DNA from: an uncultured Atopobiaceae bacterium
Lineage (GTDB): Bacteria; Actinomycetota; Coriobacteriia; Coriobacteriales; Atopobiaceae
Length of the DNA stretch: 64,000 nt
Direction: 5' to 3'
Assembly (NCBI GenBank): GCA_910579165.1
Contig: CAJTTF010000003.1
Coordinates: 1-64,000 of the forward strand
Shown here: positions 62,178-64,000 of the stretch, in pieces
Layout of the letters: each line of letters starts with the position of its first letter
How positions within the stretch are numbered: position 1 is the first letter of the stretch
The notes under the pieces: generated by a model
Databases searched by the model: none
Told to the model about the DNA's origin: nothing
The model's input: only the letters and a program-made list of their open reading frames with translations
Program-made: the position numbers and the translations under genes

Positions 62178-62750
62178 ATGCGACCCCCCTATATTCGCAT
62201 CGCCCGAGTGGTAAAGCCTTTTGGTACCTCGGGCTTTTTTCTTATTGAAGCAACGGGTGTTTCTACACTCTCTCCTGTGGTTCCTGGCGTGGAGGTTTGT
62301 ATCGTTCCTCCTCTAAACGATGTGCCGCGCTGGTGTCCGGTAGAAGAGATAAAGCACGAGGGAGATACCTTTGCCAAGATGAAACTTGCAGGTGTTGAAA
62401 CGAGAAGCGATGTGCAGGAACTTCTCGGGCACGAACTTCTCGTGAAAGAGACAGCCGAGTTTCACCAGCTTGCACAATCAGGTGACAGTGCTTCCCAAGG
62501 AGGTCAGAATGATCTTCCGTATGCCAGCGTGGATTTGATTGGCCTTGCGGTTATCGATAAAAAACGGGGAGAGCTTGGCACGATAGGAGGAGTCTCTAGC
62601 AATGGCGCCCATGCCCTATGGGAAATTGTAAGCGACGAGCAGAGCTTTCTTTTTCCCGCCGTTGATGCTTACATTGAAGTGATTGACCACGAGAAGGGCG
62701 AAGCACACATTGCACTGCCGAAGGGACTTTTGGACGCAGAGGCACGATAG
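62178..62750 (+). CDS. rimM: 16S rRNA processing protein RimM
   Basis: This 30S maturation factor has 190 residues. It has the N-terminal RimM barrel (RIARVVKPFGTSGFFLIEA) and a C-terminal PRC-like barrel (ALWEIVSDEQSFLFPAVDAYIEVID). An extra Ser/Gly/Asn-rich stretch separates the two around residue 100. It is coupled with khpA and trmD. Confidence 0.93.
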   Translation: MRPPYIRIARVVKPFGTSGFFLIEATGVSTLSPVVPGVEVCIVPPLNDVPRWCPVEEIKHEGDTFAKMKLAGVETRSDVQELLGHELLVKETAEFHQLAQSGDSASQGGQNDLPYASVDLIGLAVIDKKRGELGTIGGVSSNGAHALWEIVSDEQSFLFPAVDAYIEVIDHEKGEAHIALPKGLLDAEAR

Positions 62751-62754
62751 AATC

Positions 62755-63549
62755 ATGCACATTCAAGCTATTTCCGTCATACCTGAAGTTTTCGCACCGT
62801 ACATGGACGCCTCTATTTTGGGACGCGCTCAAAAAGCCGGCCTCTTCTCGTTTGAGTCCTTTGACCTGCGCAATTGGACGCACGACAAACACCGTACGGT
62901 TGACGATGCGCCGTTTGGCGGCGGTCCGGGGATGCTTATGCGCCCTGAGCCCATTTTTGAAGCAGTTCGCTCCCTTCAAGAAGAGAATCTCTCTCAGCGT
63001 GGTAGTGAAGCGCATGTCATTTTCTTTACGCCCGCCGCGCCGCGCTTTGACCAAAAAAAGGCGCAAGAGCTGGCGCAGAAGGACCAACTTCTTTTTGTAT
63101 GTGGTCGTTACGAGGGAATGGACGAGCGGGTACTTACCCTTGCCGACGAGCAGCTATCACTTGGTGATTTTGTTATGACCGGTGCTGAGGTAGCCGCCAT
63201 GGCCGTAGCTGATGCGGTAGTACGTCTGCTTCCTGGTGCGCTGGGAAACGAGTTGGGAACAGAGGAGGAGTCGTTTTCTGTTCCAGGTCTTTTGGAGTAC
63301 GAGCAATACACGCGCCCAGCACTGTTTGAAGGCATGGCCGTCCCAGAGGTGCTTGTTTCAGGAGACCATCAAAAAGTCTTTGCTTGGCGCATGAAAAACG
63401 CGCTCTTACGGACGGCTCGTCTGCGCCCTGACCTTTTGCATACGCTACAATTGAGCGACGATGCGCTGACCCTTTTAGGGGCAGCACTCACCGAAGAAGA
63501 AAAACAAGAGATTCGCGATGCGTTTGACACATACAAAAGACACACATAA
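62755..63549 (+). CDS. trmD: tRNA (guanine-N1)-methyltransferase TrmD
   Basis: This SPOUT methyltransferase makes m1G37 in tRNA. It has 264 residues from MHIQAISVIPEVF, chosen because it starts four bases after rimM and matches TrmD N termini. Knot motifs are DDAPFGGGPGMLMRPEP, CGRYEGMDERV and LGDFVMTGAEVAAM. It ends inside the 5' part of lepB. Confidence 0.95.
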   Translation: MHIQAISVIPEVFAPYMDASILGRAQKAGLFSFESFDLRNWTHDKHRTVDDAPFGGGPGMLMRPEPIFEAVRSLQEENLSQRGSEAHVIFFTPAAPRFDQKKAQELAQKDQLLFVCGRYEGMDERVLTLADEQLSLGDFVMTGAEVAAMAVADAVVRLLPGALGNELGTEEESFSVPGLLEYEQYTRPALFEGMAVPEVLVSGDHQKVFAWRMKNALLRTARLRPDLLHTLQLSDDALTLLGAALTEEEKQEIRDAFDTYKRHT

Positions 63550-64000
63550 TTCGGCCACGGATGACGCTGGGTCCGAGAAAACAAACCTCGCGCCTAAACG
63601 CGAGAGACACGGAAAGCCCAAACCAACCCACTTCAAGCAGCGCAAGCTGAAGACGGTTTTAACGTGGATTATTGCCATTGCTGCAGCGTTTGGGCTTGCT
63701 ATTTTTACTCGTACCTTTATCGCAGAATCCTTTGAGATACCTTCTTCATCCATGCTCCAAACCCTCAAGGTTGGCGACCGGCTTATCGGCGAGAAAATCA
63801 CGTATAAATTTAGCGATCCCAAGCGCGGCGATATTGCCACCTTTAACGATCCGGAAAACCCTTCCATCACGCTTATCAAGCGGGTCATTGGCGTTCCTGG
63901 GGACACCATCGATATCCACGACGGGGCGGTCTACCTCAACGGCGAGCGCCAGTATGAATCCTATACAAATGGTCAGAGCACGTATCCGCTGCAAGAGTAT
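63518..64000 (+). CDS. lepB: Signal peptidase I, 3' end missing
   Basis: This leader peptidase cleaves secretory signal peptides at the membrane. The frame from ATG 63518 (an alternative is TTG 63524) is open to the window end, giving 161 residues so far. After a basic N terminus there is one membrane segment (about 45-62, LTWIIAIAAAFGLAIF). The catalytic Ser lies in IPSSSMLQTLKVGDR and the catalytic Lys in ITLIKRVIGVPGD. It overlaps trmD by 32 bases, and the ribosome site is weak. Position after trmD is standard. Confidence 0.92.
   Translation, partial: MRLTHTKDTHNSATDDAGSEKTNLAPKRERHGKPKPTHFKQRKLKTVLTWIIAIAAAFGLAIFTRTFIAESFEIPSSSMLQTLKVGDRLIGEKITYKFSDPKRGDIATFNDPENPSITLIKRVIGVPGDTIDIHDGAVYLNGERQYESYTNGQSTYPLQEY

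Overview
The window reads as a chromosomal segment of an anaerobic, Gram-positive-type actinobacterium, most likely Atopobiaceae (Lancefieldella/Atopobium-like, Coriobacteriia). The clues are moderate base composition, LPxTG cell-wall proteins with BspA-like leucine-rich repeats, an oxygen-independent ribonucleotide reductase (nrdD/nrdG), the MEP isoprenoid pathway (ispE, ispD, ispF), and Gram-positive gene orders (veg-ispE, rplU-rpmA-obg-nadD-yqeK, rpsP-khpA-rimM-trmD-lepB). The genus is inference. No phage, insertion sequence, CRISPR array or rRNA operon was seen.

Layout: 1-1300 is the 3' part of a BspA-like LPVTG adhesin. 1677-13302 holds housekeeping genes (veg, ispE, tRNA-Pro, tatA, greA, lysS, clpC, ispD, ispF, cysS, rlmB, a HAD phosphatase). 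13382-17209 has rmuC, a repeat-filled gap, a glycosyltransferase and plsC. 17121-24026 is a peptide and amino-acid use group: an Ntn hydrolase, aminopeptidase C and two APC permeases. 24321-29629 has initiator tRNA, a membrane-anchored MerR regulator, a FemAB-type transferase, an AbiE toxin-antitoxin pair and rlmD. 29761-35594 has polyphosphate kinase, a YfcC-type carrier and trpS. 35742-41915 has a small Cys-rich protein, nrdD/nrdG, tRNA-Arg and a P-type ATPase. 42120-43682 is a second adhesin behind a promoter whose spacer contains a G8 tract. 43995-53638 is mainly the rod-elongation cluster (TPR protein, mreB, mreC, mreD, PBP2, rodA). 53794-58320 has a PAP2 phosphatase and rplU-rpmA-obg-nadD-yqeK. 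58616-59806 is a third adhesin. 59946 to the end has dinB divergent from rpsP-khpA-rimM-trmD-lepB, with lepB running off the window.

The most unusual feature is not a gene. Many intergenic gaps consist of degenerate short tandem repeats that differ in sequence and period at each locus (13, 24, 25, 26, 31, 33, 36 or about 40 bp). Several begin or end inside the last or first codons of the neighbouring gene. Two gaps (clpC/ispD and ppk/rlmD) are filled end to end with 13-bp units. In a third, an octapeptide-coding repeat continues in frame through the stop codon of an amino-acid permease. Related expansions appear inside proteins: the RlmD insertions, the MreD and S16 tails, and the adhesin leucine-rich repeats. 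A further strong candidate is a phase-variable promoter for the adhesin at 42120.
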